Below are positions 26,043-35,815 of a stretch of DNA of 64,000 bases, one piece after another. This DNA comes from Alphaproteobacteria bacterium (GTDB lineage Bacteria; Pseudomonadota; Alphaproteobacteria; Micavibrionales; Micavibrionaceae): positions 1-64,000 of the forward strand of contig JASMHE010000012.1 in NCBI GenBank assembly GCA_030750865.1, given 5' to 3'. How positions within the stretch are numbered: the stretch's first letter is position 1; the number at the start of each line of letters is the position of its first letter. Position numbers and translations under genes: made by a program. Below the pieces are notes generated by a model. The model had not been told where the DNA came from. It saw only the letters and a list, made by a program, of their open reading frames with translations, and ran no database searches.

Positions 26043-27782
26043 ATGACCGCTTCGTCTTCTTATACATCCCCGCTCAATACCATGACTGCGTTGTTAAAAG
26101 ACGTGATCGGCGTTACGGACTTGCCGCATTTTAAAGGCGGCGATCTTGATGCGGATATGATTGATGTGATTTTGCAAGAGGCAGGTCGGCTAGCCGCAGA
26201 AGAGCTTGCCCCACTCAATCATACAGGTGACGGGCAGGGCACTGTGCTGCGTGACGGAAATGTGACAACGGCGGACGGGTTTAAGGCGTTTTATGATACA
26301 TATCGTGAAAATGGCTGGAATGCGGTGCCGTTCACGCCGGAATATGGCGGGCAAGGCCTGCCGTGGTCACTGGCTTTTGCCGTGCAGGAAATGTGGCAGG
26401 CCGCCAATATGTCGTTCGGCCTATGCCCGATGTTAAATCAGGGCGCTGTTGATGCGCTGGAGGCGCACGGCACAGAAGATCAAAAAGCGGTGTATCTGGA
26501 AAAGATGATCAGCGGTGAATGGACCGGTACAATGAATTTAACGGAGCCACAGGCAGGGTCCGATCTGGCCCAAATTAAAACCAAAGCCGAAAAACAGGCG
26601 GACGGATCTTATAAAATTACAGGCCAGAAAATCTATATCACCTATGGTGAACACGACTTTACCGACAATATTATCCATTTTGTGCTGGCACGCACGCCGG
26701 ATGCGCCTGCGGGTGTGAAGGGCATATCGTTATTTCTGGTGCCGAAATTCATACCGGATGAAAACGGCAAGCCGGGACTGCGTAATGATCTGGTCTGTAC
26801 GGGGATTGAACATAAGCTCGGCATTCATGCCTCACCAACCTGTACGATGCAATTCGGCGATCAGGGCGGCGCGACAGGCTGGTTGATCGGGCAGGAAAAT
26901 GACGGGCTGAAATGCATGTTTACGATGATGAATAACGCGCGCCTTTCCGTCGGGCTGCAGGGCGTGGCGCTTGCTGATCGTGCGTATCAACATGCGCTGG
27001 CCTATGCGCAGGACCGCAAACAGGGCACAGCCATTGATGACAAAGATGGCGCGCGTATTTCGATTAGCGGCCATCAGGACGTGAAACGGATGTTACTGAC
27101 CATGAAGGCGTTGACAGAGGCAGGGCGCGCAATGGCATACCATGCGGCCTATTATGTGGATTGTGTTGCGTCCGGCAATAATGATGGGGATGATAAGGCG
27201 CGTTCCTATGTTGATTTACTGACACCGATTGTGAAGTCATGGTGCACGGATCGTGCGGTTGATGTGGCGTCGCTGGGTGTGCAGGTGCATGGTGGTATGG
27301 GCTTTATCGAAGAAACGGGCGCGGCGCAATATTACCGTGATGCGCGTATTTTACCGATTTATGAAGGGACGAACGGCATACAGGCATTGGATTTACACGG
27401 GCGCAAAGTTCTGCGTGACAAGGGTGCGGTCGCTTTTACCTATATCGAAGATATGAGAGCATTGGCAGAAACATTGCAGCAGGATGATGATTTGGAGGCT
27501 GCGGCGGTGCTGTTTGCAAATGCGGTGGCCGCAACCGATAATGCAACGCGGCATCTTCTGACCCTTGATATGAAAGCGGGCAGTGCCGTAAACAAAGCCT
27601 ATCTGGAGTTATTCGGTTATGTGGTCGGCGCGCAGATGTTGTTGAAAACGGCACAGAAAACAGGTGATACGGATGCGCGAAAAGTTGCGCTGTTCTATGT
27701 CACCAATATATTGCCGGTTGCGCATAGCTTGGCTGCGATCGTTGAAAACGGGGCAGATTCAATTCTTGATTATACGTTTTAA
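26043..27782 (+). CDS. Acyl-CoA dehydrogenase with extended C-terminus
   Basis: FAD enzyme oxidising acyl-CoA at C2-C3. A frame of about 579 residues with MNLTEPQAGSDLAQI, KIYITYGEHDFT, GLQGVALADRAYQHAL, GVQVHGGMGFIEE and ARILPIYEGTNGIQALDL, where the Glu of YEGTNG is the usual catalytic base. The last ~120 residues form the extra domain of the long (FadE-like, about 590) bacterial subgroup. AGGAT precedes ATG 26043; a TTG two codons upstream is less likely. Electron transfer partners are not in the window. Single gene. Confidence 0.93.
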   Translation: MTASSSYTSPLNTMTALLKDVIGVTDLPHFKGGDLDADMIDVILQEAGRLAAEELAPLNHTGDGQGTVLRDGNVTTADGFKAFYDTYRENGWNAVPFTPEYGGQGLPWSLAFAVQEMWQAANMSFGLCPMLNQGAVDALEAHGTEDQKAVYLEKMISGEWTGTMNLTEPQAGSDLAQIKTKAEKQADGSYKITGQKIYITYGEHDFTDNIIHFVLARTPDAPAGVKGISLFLVPKFIPDENGKPGLRNDLVCTGIEHKLGIHASPTCTMQFGDQGGATGWLIGQENDGLKCMFTMMNNARLSVGLQGVALADRAYQHALAYAQDRKQGTAIDDKDGARISISGHQDVKRMLLTMKALTEAGRAMAYHAAYYVDCVASGNNDGDDKARSYVDLLTPIVKSWCTDRAVDVASLGVQVHGGMGFIEETGAAQYYRDARILPIYEGTNGIQALDLHGRKVLRDKGAVAFTYIEDMRALAETLQQDDDLEAAAVLFANAVAATDNATRHLLTLDMKAGSAVNKAYLELFGYVVGAQMLLKTAQKTGDTDARKVALFYVTNILPVAHSLAAIVENGADSILDYTF

Positions 27783-27796
27783 GGTAAGCGCGTGAT

Positions 27797-28342
27797 TTAA
27801 CCGCATTCGCCAAAGGCGCGGTTGTTATAGATTTGATAAATCTCGATCCGGGCAACGGGGTTGTTTTCATACTGGCGCGCAACACTGTTGGCAACACAAT
27901 CGCAGAACCCTTCGGGTTTATCTTTCGAGATGGAAATATTCTTGCAGCCATTATATGCCATGCCCGCGATACCGGCGGTGTTGGGGCATTTTTTACTGAT
28001 ACGGCTCATTAACAACGGTTGCGGTGTTTCCGGATCAGCCAGACGGGCCTCGATAAAGTGCGGCGCCATACATTTGCAATCATGATATGTGGCGTAACTT
28101 TTCTTGTTTATACAGCGCTGGTAAACCTCGTCACCTTCATCAATGACTTCCTGTTGCAATTCGGGTGTCAAAGCTAGAAAGACTGGATTTTCCAGGATAC
28201 GGGCATAGACCTCGGCGGGGGTGGCTGTGTCTTTTTGTTTTCCTGTCGGAATTTCCTGTGCACCGGCACTTGTTGCCATTGTCAGACAGAGCAACATTGT
28301 GCACAAAGCGTATAAATAGCGTGTTGTTTTTGAAAAAGACAT
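27797..28342 (-). CDS. Secreted cysteine-containing protein of unknown function
   Basis: About 181 residues from ATG 28342 (MSFSKTTRYLYALCTM...); an in-frame ATG at 28366 would add eight residues before the signal. A signal peptide with cleavage after TSAGA is clear. The mature protein is helical with several cysteines (QRCINKKSYATYHDCKCMAP in part, KKCPNTAG, GFCDCVAN), likely disulfides or metal ligands in the periplasm. No family recognised. Convergent with the acyl-CoA dehydrogenase. Confidence 0.75.
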   Translation of the reverse strand: MSFSKTTRYLYALCTMLLCLTMATSAGAQEIPTGKQKDTATPAEVYARILENPVFLALTPELQQEVIDEGDEVYQRCINKKSYATYHDCKCMAPHFIEARLADPETPQPLLMSRISKKCPNTAGIAGMAYNGCKNISISKDKPEGFCDCVANSVARQYENNPVARIEIYQIYNNRAFGECG

Positions 28343-28400
28343 GTCCGTACTCTTTATTAATTCCATATGCGCATCATACCATAAAAAATCATAAAAAGAG

Positions 28401-28434
28401 TTAAAAACGCCCCTTTTCCAGAGAAAAGAGGCGT
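28401..28434 (-). terminator. Terminator of the HTH/coiled-coil gene
   Basis: ACGCCCCTTTT (28407-28417) and AAAAGAGGCGT (28424-28434) pair with one mismatch around a 6-base loop; on the minus strand the stem is followed by five Ts. It lies 29 bases past the stop of the gene at 28463. Confidence 0.7.
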
Positions 28435-28462
28435 GTTTGTAAAACCGGAGTAAAATGTAAAA

Positions 28463-29065
28463 TCAGGCTGTTTTCTTCGTGTCGTCCTGACCGCGAATTT
28501 TCTGCCAAAGTCCTTGAAAATCAAGGCTCATCGCAGAATCTTTCTTCTGTTCGCCGATCGGTCCGCCTTTGCCTGTTTTGTTCTGGTTATGCGCGTTCAT
28601 GCGTTGCATGCGGCGCTGCATTTCCTGTTGGCGGCGGGTACGGGCGCGTTCTGCGCGCTCTTTCAATTCGGCTTTCAGCTCTTCGGCCTGTTTTTGGCTG
28701 TACTGGCTTGTGATCAGTGTTTGCTGTGCCTGTTTTTGCCATGATCCGCGCTGTTCTTTCAAATCTTCGATTTGTTCTTTTGCGTCATCCAGCTGGTCTT
28801 CCAGCATCTTGATGCGCATTTTAAGGCGTTCCATCTCAATCATTTGCGAGGCTTTTTCAAGCTCTGCTTCAACAGCTTTTTGTTCGTTCTGTTCGCTTTC
28901 TTGCGGTTTCAAGCCAAAGGCACGTTCCAGTTCGGCCACATCAATCACGCGACGGTTATTTCCATCGAGTTCGAAAGAGACCTTGCCGCTTTTCATCGCG
29001 CGCTGGATGGTTGATTTTGACTTCCCTGTCAGTTCTGCCGCTCTTTGTGCGCCAACTTTTGCCAT
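28463..29065 (-). CDS. HTH protein with long coiled coil
   Basis: A 200-residue protein. Residues 1-55 are a helix-turn-helix (QRAAELTGKSKSTIQRAMKSG, RRVIDVAELERAFG); residues ~60-150 are a heptad-rich coiled coil (KRLKM-like, LEDQLDDAKEQIEDLKEQ); the end is basic. Start set by AAGGAGTG upstream of the ATG. Similar HTH plus coiled-coil proteins occur on plasmids and phages as replication or partition regulators, and some are chromosomal; which applies here is unknown. Confidence 0.7.
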   Translation of the reverse strand: MAKVGAQRAAELTGKSKSTIQRAMKSGKVSFELDGNNRRVIDVAELERAFGLKPQESEQNEQKAVEAELEKASQMIEMERLKMRIKMLEDQLDDAKEQIEDLKEQRGSWQKQAQQTLITSQYSQKQAEELKAELKERAERARTRRQQEMQRRMQRMNAHNQNKTGKGGPIGEQKKDSAMSLDFQGLWQKIRGQDDTKKTA

Positions 29066-29232
29066 TGTTTCACTCCTTGCAAAAAGCGTTCGATCGAAAA
29101 CGAACCTCTTTTAGTTGCTATAATCATTAAATTAGAGTTCATACTATAAACATTATTTTACAAAAAAAGCAAAAAAATGTTTCACTTATTTTGTGTATAA
29201 ATGTCGTATCGGTTACACCGTGCGGTGTTTCC

Positions 29233-30012
29233 TTATTTTTTCTCGCGCGCTTGCAGGCGTTTGACCAGATTTTGCCACTGTGCGCCAGAGAAAAGATGCG
29301 CATATAAAAATGGCAGCCAGCCTTTTTCGCGCCATGACAAGAAATCTTTGTCATCCAGTTGTGCAAGCTTTGATTCGTCCAGAATGCGGAAGCCCGAGAA
29401 ACTGATTTTGCGGCCGCCGCCAATCTCGATATCGGCCTGACGGTCAATGAGCAGGCCGCTCTCTGCAAGTGCTTTGCTGAATTCAAACGTTTGCTGGGCT
29501 GCGGCATGATATGATTTGCAGAATTCCAGTGCGTTCTTTGCCAGCTCTGTGGCGTCGGATTCATCCGTAAAGAAGCGCTTTTTCGTTTTCTCTGTGATGA
29601 TGTCATCATTCATATCGACGCATAATGTCAGTTGATCGCTGTCCGGCATTTCGGAAAAGATAAACGGATAACGGCGAATGTAAGACGGAATGTAAACACC
29701 ATCGGCCCATTTGCCGCCGTCTTCAACGAACAGATTTTCATTGTCGCGCAACCCCAAAATGGCCACAGGTGTTGCGTTACCATCGGGGCTGAATGCAATC
29801 GGAAACGCGTGGCAAACTTGCGGCATTTCAATCAGGTTCACAGGCACGGCGTTGACGTGTTTTGCAAAGCTTAATGTAAAATCTTCATCCAGACCGAGTT
29901 TGACGTGTTTTTCTTTGTCCAGTGGCTGCGGGTTGGAATAAAAGAGGGGCATATTCTGATCTTGTACTGCTTTTTCGTCTGCCTTTGTCTCTTCGCTTGT
30001 CGTCTGTGCCAT
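29233..30012 (-). CDS. SapC family protein
   Basis: A 259-residue protein of the SapC family, named for a Campylobacter S-layer-region gene; molecular role unknown. Visible features: MPLFYSNPQPLDKEKHV, VPVNLIEMPQVCHAFPIAFS, ILGLRDNENLFV and YIPSYIRRYPFIFSE, the conserved core. No signal peptide. AAGGAACG precedes the ATG. Single gene. Confidence 0.85.
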   Translation of the reverse strand: MAQTTSEETKADEKAVQDQNMPLFYSNPQPLDKEKHVKLGLDEDFTLSFAKHVNAVPVNLIEMPQVCHAFPIAFSPDGNATPVAILGLRDNENLFVEDGGKWADGVYIPSYIRRYPFIFSEMPDSDQLTLCVDMNDDIITEKTKKRFFTDESDATELAKNALEFCKSYHAAAQQTFEFSKALAESGLLIDRQADIEIGGGRKISFSGFRILDESKLAQLDDKDFLSWREKGWLPFLYAHLFSGAQWQNLVKRLQAREKK

Positions 30013-30179
30013 AATTGATCTCGTTCCTTGTTCGTTCAGATATATTGAATTCAGATGTCAGAATAACGCTAATCGTGCTGCATTCATAGCATGTCTTGTC
30101 CGCGAAGTCAGCACGAATTCGTTAGAAAGGCCCGTTTTTATGTGGTGGCCGTTTATGTTTGTTGTGATGTGTTTCGTTT

Positions 30180-31031
30180 TTACACGGGCTTGAGGGCTTG
30201 CTTGCAGCTATAGCCGATCATCGCATTCATGTTGTCATCCGGTGGTAAGAAACAAGGCGCTTCACCGGACAGGATTTGTTCGGCATGGCCGCCCGCACAT
30301 TCCAGAATAATAAGGTCTGCGGCGTAATCCCAGCTCATGCCGTTGCCACCGGTGAGCGATTCTGCGTGACCGCAATTGATATAAATATCGGCGATGCCTT
30401 CGGCGACATACATATAATCAAGACAGCCGCCCGGTTTTTCCGAATTTACGATATCCAGTGCGATACCGCGTGCGGACAAGGCATTGACGGCAGCTTGAAA
30501 GGCTGGACGCAGGCTATAGCGGTCATGATTTAATATGATGGCTTTATCACCGGGCTGTAATTGCCGCGTTTGCAATACTTCAAGTGGCGCATCCTTTTCC
30601 TGTTTGAATGCAGGACCGCCGCGCCATGCGAAATATGTTGTGTCCAGCATCGGGGCATTAATGACACCCAGAATAGGTTTTCCGTTTTCAATCAGGGCTG
30701 CTTTAACAAAGAAATCCTGTTTCCCTTCGACAAAGTTCTTCGTGGAATCAAGCGGATCGAACGTCCAGAAAACAGGCGCGTTGCTGATATCGGGCTGTGT
30801 TTCATTTTCTTCTGAGATAATCGGGATATCAGGGGTAAGGCGCGCCAGTTTTTTGCGCATGAAATGGTGGGCTTCATAATCCGATGTTGTAACGGGAGAG
30901 TCATCTTCTTTATATTCGACATCAAATGATTTTTCTTCGAAATTTTTGCGGTGGATCTGCCCTGCCTGTTCAGCGATCACGCATAAATCTGCCGTTAAGT
31001 CCTGTAGCTCCTCAGACGTAAACGTCGTCAT
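30180..31031 (-). CDS. Inositol-monophosphatase family phosphatase, CysQ-like (copy 1)
   Basis: About 283 residues. Metal-binding motifs: EENETQP, WTFDPLDSTKNF (a variant of DPLDGT) and GMSWDYAADLIILECAGG. CysQ hydrolyses 3'-phosphoadenosine 5'-phosphate, the by-product of PAPS use. GGGAG before ATG 31031 (MTTFTSEEL) fixes the start over 31052. It is divergent from the UDP-glucose dehydrogenase of the sulfate-activation group, and a second, more canonical paralogue ends that group at 35805-36635. Confidence 0.85.
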   Translation of the reverse strand: MTTFTSEELQDLTADLCVIAEQAGQIHRKNFEEKSFDVEYKEDDSPVTTSDYEAHHFMRKKLARLTPDIPIISEENETQPDISNAPVFWTFDPLDSTKNFVEGKQDFFVKAALIENGKPILGVINAPMLDTTYFAWRGGPAFKQEKDAPLEVLQTRQLQPGDKAIILNHDRYSLRPAFQAAVNALSARGIALDIVNSEKPGGCLDYMYVAEGIADIYINCGHAESLTGGNGMSWDYAADLIILECAGGHAEQILSGEAPCFLPPDDNMNAMIGYSCKQALKPV

Positions 31032-31263
31032 AAATATACTCCCGAATGTCAATTATGCTTGTTAATGTAGCAGACTCCCGGATTTTTGCAAATTTTTCTA
31101 CGTTACAAGTCGGTACGGAGGCGATATTATTTTCCGTAGAGGAAGACATATTAAAGGCTTTTTTTATTGTCTGAATTCGGTTAATGTCGCCACACGATAT
31201 CGCACGCAACATGTTGGATTTGCCGTGTTGCAGGGCTGATACACAGAAAAAGGAATTGGAAAT

Positions 31264-32622
31264 ATGCGTATAGGAATGATCGGGACAGGATATGTCGGTC
31301 TTGTATCGGGGACATGTTTTGCCGAATTCGGTTTTCATGTGACCTGTGTTGATAATAATGCAGAGAAAATAACAGGGCTGAATAACGGCAAGGTTCCGAT
31401 TTACGAACCCGGTCTGGAAAGCCTGATTGAAAAACAGGTACGGGAAAACCGCATTGCCTTTACGACGGACCTTGAAGCGACCGTGAAACAGTCCGATGTG
31501 ATCTTTATTGCCGTCGGCACGCCGCCACGGGAAAGTGACGGGCATGCTGATCTAACCTTTGTTTATGATGTGGCGCGTGCGGTGGCACGTTGTCTGGACG
31601 GGTATAAGGTGATTGTCACGAAATCGACTGTGCCGGTTGGAACGGCCTGCGAGGTGGAGCGTATTATCCGTGAAGAAAATCCGGATGCTGATTTTGACGT
31701 TGTGTCGAACCCAGAATTTTTGCGCGAAGGGGCGGCAATCGGCGATTTTATGCGCCCTGATCGTGTGGTCGTCGGCACACAATCTGCCCGTGCACAGCAA
31801 GTGCTGGAGAAAGTCTATCGTCCGCTTTATCTGAATGAAACACCGATTGTATTTACCAGCCGTGAAACGGCCGAGATCACCAAATATGCGGCCAATGCGT
31901 TTTTAGCGACAAAGATTACATTCATGAACGAAATTGCGGATTTGTGCGAAGCCGCAGGCGGCAATGTACAGGAAGTTGCACGTGCGCTGGGGCTTGATGG
32001 CCGGATCAGTGGGAAATTCCTGCATGCCGGTCCGGGTTTTGGCGGGTCATGTTTCCCGAAAGATACGTTGGCATTGGCACAAACCGGACAGAAACTCGGG
32101 ACACCGCAGAAAATTGTTGAATCGGTTGTCTCTGTAAACGAAGACCGCAAAATCCGTATGGCCGAAAAAGTCATTAAGGCGTGCGGCGGGTCGGTTGAGG
32201 GCAAGAAGATCGGCGTTCTTGGCGTGGCGTTCAAGCCAAAGACAGACGATGTGCGCGATGCGCCGTCGCTTAAAATTATCCCGCATTTACAGCAGGCAGG
32301 TGGCCGTATCGCGGCCTATGATCCCGAAGCGATGGACGAAGCCGCCAAGCATCTCTCAGATGTTGACTGGCAGGATAATGCCTATGCCGTGGCTGATGAC
32401 GCGGATGTGCTGGTTATCATTACGGAATGGAACGCGTTCCGCGCGCTCGATCTGTCTGTCCTGAAAGAGTGTATGGCTACGCCGCTGATCGTTGATCTGC
32501 GCAATATCTATGGCTTGTCTGAAATGGAACAGGCCGGTTTCCGGTATATTTCCGTCGGGCGGAATGAAATTATCCCGCACGACACGGCGACGATAAGGCT
32601 CGCCTCCAACAACGATGCGTAA
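31264..32622 (+). CDS. ugd: UDP-glucose 6-dehydrogenase
   Basis: Oxidises UDP-glucose to UDP-glucuronate with two NAD+. The 452-residue protein has the Rossmann motif IGTGYVGLVSG, IFIAVGTPP, KSTVPVGT, NPEFLREG, KYAANAFLATKI and the catalytic cysteine in GFGGSCFPKD, then VAFKPKTDDVRDAPS. It is the first gene of a plus-strand run with cysD, a GNAT, cysNC and cysQ (gap of 17 bases to cysD), which ties a uronic-acid precursor to PAPS synthesis. Confidence 0.95.
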   Translation: MRIGMIGTGYVGLVSGTCFAEFGFHVTCVDNNAEKITGLNNGKVPIYEPGLESLIEKQVRENRIAFTTDLEATVKQSDVIFIAVGTPPRESDGHADLTFVYDVARAVARCLDGYKVIVTKSTVPVGTACEVERIIREENPDADFDVVSNPEFLREGAAIGDFMRPDRVVVGTQSARAQQVLEKVYRPLYLNETPIVFTSRETAEITKYAANAFLATKITFMNEIADLCEAAGGNVQEVARALGLDGRISGKFLHAGPGFGGSCFPKDTLALAQTGQKLGTPQKIVESVVSVNEDRKIRMAEKVIKACGGSVEGKKIGVLGVAFKPKTDDVRDAPSLKIIPHLQQAGGRIAAYDPEAMDEAAKHLSDVDWQDNAYAVADDADVLVIITEWNAFRALDLSVLKECMATPLIVDLRNIYGLSEMEQAGFRYISVGRNEIIPHDTATIRLASNNDA

Positions 32623-32639
32623 CGGAGAAAGCAAGAACA

Positions 32640-33437
32640 GTGTATCATTACCTTGACGAACTTGAAGCCCAGTCGATTTACATCATTCGCGAAGCGTATA
32701 ACCGGATTGATCCGCTTGGTATGCTTTGGTCGATCGGCAAAGACTCCACCGCGATGTTGTGGCTGGTGAAAAAAGCATTTTACGGCCGCGTGCCGTTTCC
32801 GTTGATCCATTTGGATACAGAGATGGAACTGCCGGAAGTTTACGCATTTCGTGACTGGATCAAAGAAGAGTGGGATTTGCCGTTGGAGCTGGAGTTCTGC
32901 CCGCCGGAAGATGAAATGGACCCGACCTTGCCACCGGCATCACGGGCGGCTGCCAGAAAAACCGAAGGGCTGCGGAACTTGCTGAAAGACCGCCAGTTCC
33001 GCGGCGTGTTCGCCGGTATCCGCCGTGACGAACAAGCGATGCGTGCAAAAGAGCGCGTTTTCTCGCCACGGTCACTGGACGGGGAATGGAATTTCAAAGA
33101 CCAACCGCCGGAATTCTGGGATCAATATAAAACCGATTTCCCCGAAGGATGCCATGTGCGTATCCATCCCATTTTGCATTGGACGGAACTGGATATATGG
33201 CGTTACACCAAGCGCGAGAATATTCCGATGGTGCCGCTTTATTTGTCGAAAAACGGCAAGCGGTACAGATCGCTCGGCGAGAAAAATATTACATTCCCGG
33301 TTGATAGTGATGCCGCGACCATTGATGACATTATTCATGAATTGGAAACGACAAAAACATCGGAACGTTCGGGCCGTGCGATGGATAATGAAACCGAGGA
33401 CAGTTTCGAAAATCTTCGCGCAAAAGGATATATGTAA
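32640..33437 (+). CDS. cysD: Sulfate adenylyltransferase subunit 2 (CysD)
   Basis: Catalytic subunit that makes adenosine 5'-phosphosulfate from sulfate and ATP, working with the CysN GTPase. The 265-residue protein shows WSIGKDSTAMLWLVKKA (PP-loop), GIRRDEQAMRAKER and LHWTELDIW. GTG 32640 is the only good start, with GGAGA upstream. Slightly shorter than the usual ~300 residues at the N-terminus. Followed by a GNAT gene rather than directly by cysN. Confidence 0.94.
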   Translation: MYHYLDELEAQSIYIIREAYNRIDPLGMLWSIGKDSTAMLWLVKKAFYGRVPFPLIHLDTEMELPEVYAFRDWIKEEWDLPLELEFCPPEDEMDPTLPPASRAAARKTEGLRNLLKDRQFRGVFAGIRRDEQAMRAKERVFSPRSLDGEWNFKDQPPEFWDQYKTDFPEGCHVRIHPILHWTELDIWRYTKRENIPMVPLYLSKNGKRYRSLGEKNITFPVDSDAATIDDIIHELETTKTSERSGRAMDNETEDSFENLRAKGYM

Positions 33438-33442
33438 GACCA

Positions 33443-33868
33443 ATGACCGAGAGTATCTCTGTTCAATATGCATCGCGGGTGTCTGATGATCTGGAAGCGT
33501 TCTTCGCTGATGGTTTTCGTACGGATTCCGTGCAAAAGAGCGGCGCTGCGCGTGAGGCTTATGTTTTCTTTCATCAAGGTGATGATGGCCGTTTTGCCGC
33601 CGCTGTTGACGGTTATGTACTGGGGCGGGATGCCTATATCAAACGTCTTATGGTGGCCGAGACATATCGCGGGCAGGGGCTTGGCAAAGCTTTGCTGGAT
33701 CGCGTGGAATCGTTTTCGGCTGAAAAAGATTGCCGCGCCGTGTGGGTTGATACATTGACGTATCAGGCACCGGACTTTTATACACAAAACGGCTTTCGCG
33801 AGGCCGGACGGATTACGGAATATTGCGGCCCGCACGACCGGGTCTTTTACAACAAGGAAATCCATTAG
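33443..33868 (+). CDS. GNAT acetyltransferase between cysD and cysN
   Basis: A 141-residue single-domain acetyltransferase: IKRLMVAETYRGQGLGKALLD with the acetyl-CoA loop RGQGLG, then YTQNGFREAGR. Substrate unknown. It starts 5 bases after cysD and ends 27 bases before cysNC, so it is within the sulfate-activation operon, where its presence is unusual. Confidence 0.85.
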   Translation: MTESISVQYASRVSDDLEAFFADGFRTDSVQKSGAAREAYVFFHQGDDGRFAAAVDGYVLGRDAYIKRLMVAETYRGQGLGKALLDRVESFSAEKDCRAVWVDTLTYQAPDFYTQNGFREAGRITEYCGPHDRVFYNKEIH

Positions 33869-33895
33869 GATGGACGCGTGGGAAGGAGCGCTTGG

Positions 33896-35815
33896 ATGGT
33901 AACAAATCGACTGGCAAATCAACAATTAAAGGTGGTGATCGTGGGGCATGTGGACCACGGGAAATCAACCCTGATTGGCCGTTTGTTATATGATACGGAT
34001 AGTTTGCCGGATGGCAAAGCCGAAGAGATAAAGCGCGTGTCTGAAAAACGCGGTACGGATGCCGTCGAATGGTCTTTTGTACTGGATGCATTTCAGGCAG
34101 AGCGCGATCAGGCCGTGACCATTGATACGACGCAAATATGGTTTTCAACGCAAAAGCGTGACTACGTCATCATTGATGCGCCGGGGCATCGTGAATTCCT
34201 GAAAAATATGGTATCTGGTGCGGCTTCTGCCGATGCGGCTATTCTGGTTGTCGATGCCGATGAGGGCATTCAGGAGCAAACCCGACGCCATGCCTATTTG
34301 CTGAGCTTGCTGGGGCTGAAGCAGGTGACGGTTGTGTTGAATAAAATGGACCTGATAAAATACGATCAGGATCGTTTCGATAGTGTGGCGAAGGATATCA
34401 AGGATTATCTGAAATCCATTCACCTGCAAGCGGGGCAGATCATTCCGATTTCCGCACGGCAGGGTGACATGATTGCTTCACGCGGGGAGCATATGGCGTG
34501 GTATCAGGGGCATTCTTTGTTGGAAGCATTAGACATGTTTGACAACAAAACAGCGCCTGATAGTTTGCCGTTACGTTTTCCGGTGCAGGATGTGTACCGG
34601 CAGGATAGTAAGCGTATTCTGGTCGGCCGTGTTGAAACCGGCACGGTGAAGCAAGGGGATAAAATTTTATTTTCGCCGACAAATGAAACCGCCATCGTCA
34701 AATCGGTTGAAGTCTGGCCGCATGATGCGGAGAAAACCGAAGCGTCAGCGGGTGAGTCGATCGGTATTACGCTGGATCAGAAAATCTTTGTCGAACGCGG
34801 ACATGTCGGCAGTCATGATGTTGATTTGCCGCTGTTGTCGAATATCTTTCAGGCGAATATTTTCTGGCTGTCTCATAAGCCGCTAAAAGTCGGGGATAGC
34901 CTGACGGTGCATTACGGCACGAGTGAAGCTAATGTCACAGTGCAGTCTATTGATCGCGTGGTGGATACGCAAGATTTGGAACAGACGGCACAAGCCGCTG
35001 CGGTGGAACGTAACGCGGTGGCCGAGGTAACATTGCGTGCACGCGATTTGGTGCCGCTTGACTCATATGCAAAGAACCCGCATACGGGGCGTTTGGTGTT
35101 GTATGATGGTTATGACATTGTCGGGGGCGGCAATATCAATATGGACCGTTATCCCGATCAACGGATTAATGCGCCAAAGGCCAAGAATATTTACGAAGTG
35201 GATTCTCTGACAGGGTATAATGAACGCGTGATGCGTAATGGACATCATGGCGGCATTTTCTGGTTTACAGGATTGTCGGGGGCAGGGAAATCAACCCTTG
35301 CGATGCGTGTCGAGCGCGAATTGTTCCATCGCGGTTATAATACCTATGTGCTGGATGGTGATAATGTGCGTCATGGTTTGTGTAAGGATCTGGGTTTTTC
35401 ACCGAAAGATCGTGCGGAAAATATCCGCCGTATCGGCCACGTTGCCGCGTTGCAATCCGATGCCGGTCTTGTGACGATCACGGCGTTTATTTCGCCGTAT
35501 CAGGTTGACCGTGACCGCGCCCGTGAAGCCGCGCCGCAACATTTTCATGAAATTTATGTGAAGGCCGATCTTGAAACATGCGAAAGCCGCGATCCGAAGG
35601 GGCTGTATAAAAAGGCGCGGGATGGTGAAATTAAAGATTTCACAGGTATCGGGTCGCCGTATGAGCCGCCGGAAAACCCTGAATTGATTGTCGATACGCA
35701 GCATAATGATGTTGATGATTGCGTTGCACAGATTGTGTCTTATATCGAAAAAACGATCAAAGTCGATATCGCAAAAGAAAGCAAAAAACAGGATAAGGCT
35801 CTGCATGTCTCATAA
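33896..35815 (+). CDS. cysNC: Bifunctional CysN GTPase / CysC adenylylsulfate kinase
   Basis: About 639 residues. The N-terminal ~430 are the EF-Tu-like CysN ([33 protein letters not shown]), which drives APS synthesis by CysD; residues from ~450 are APS kinase ([46 protein letters not shown]), making PAPS. The fusion is as in NodQ and many alphaproteobacteria. AAGGAG with 7-base spacing supports ATG 33896 over GTG 33878. It overlaps cysQ downstream by 11 bases. Confidence 0.95.
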   Translation: MVTNRLANQQLKVVIVGHVDHGKSTLIGRLLYDTDSLPDGKAEEIKRVSEKRGTDAVEWSFVLDAFQAERDQAVTIDTTQIWFSTQKRDYVIIDAPGHREFLKNMVSGAASADAAILVVDADEGIQEQTRRHAYLLSLLGLKQVTVVLNKMDLIKYDQDRFDSVAKDIKDYLKSIHLQAGQIIPISARQGDMIASRGEHMAWYQGHSLLEALDMFDNKTAPDSLPLRFPVQDVYRQDSKRILVGRVETGTVKQGDKILFSPTNETAIVKSVEVWPHDAEKTEASAGESIGITLDQKIFVERGHVGSHDVDLPLLSNIFQANIFWLSHKPLKVGDSLTVHYGTSEANVTVQSIDRVVDTQDLEQTAQAAAVERNAVAEVTLRARDLVPLDSYAKNPHTGRLVLYDGYDIVGGGNINMDRYPDQRINAPKAKNIYEVDSLTGYNERVMRNGHHGGIFWFTGLSGAGKSTLAMRVERELFHRGYNTYVLDGDNVRHGLCKDLGFSPKDRAENIRRIGHVAALQSDAGLVTITAFISPYQVDRDRAREAAPQHFHEIYVKADLETCESRDPKGLYKKARDGEIKDFTGIGSPYEPPENPELIVDTQHNDVDDCVAQIVSYIEKTIKVDIAKESKKQDKALHVS

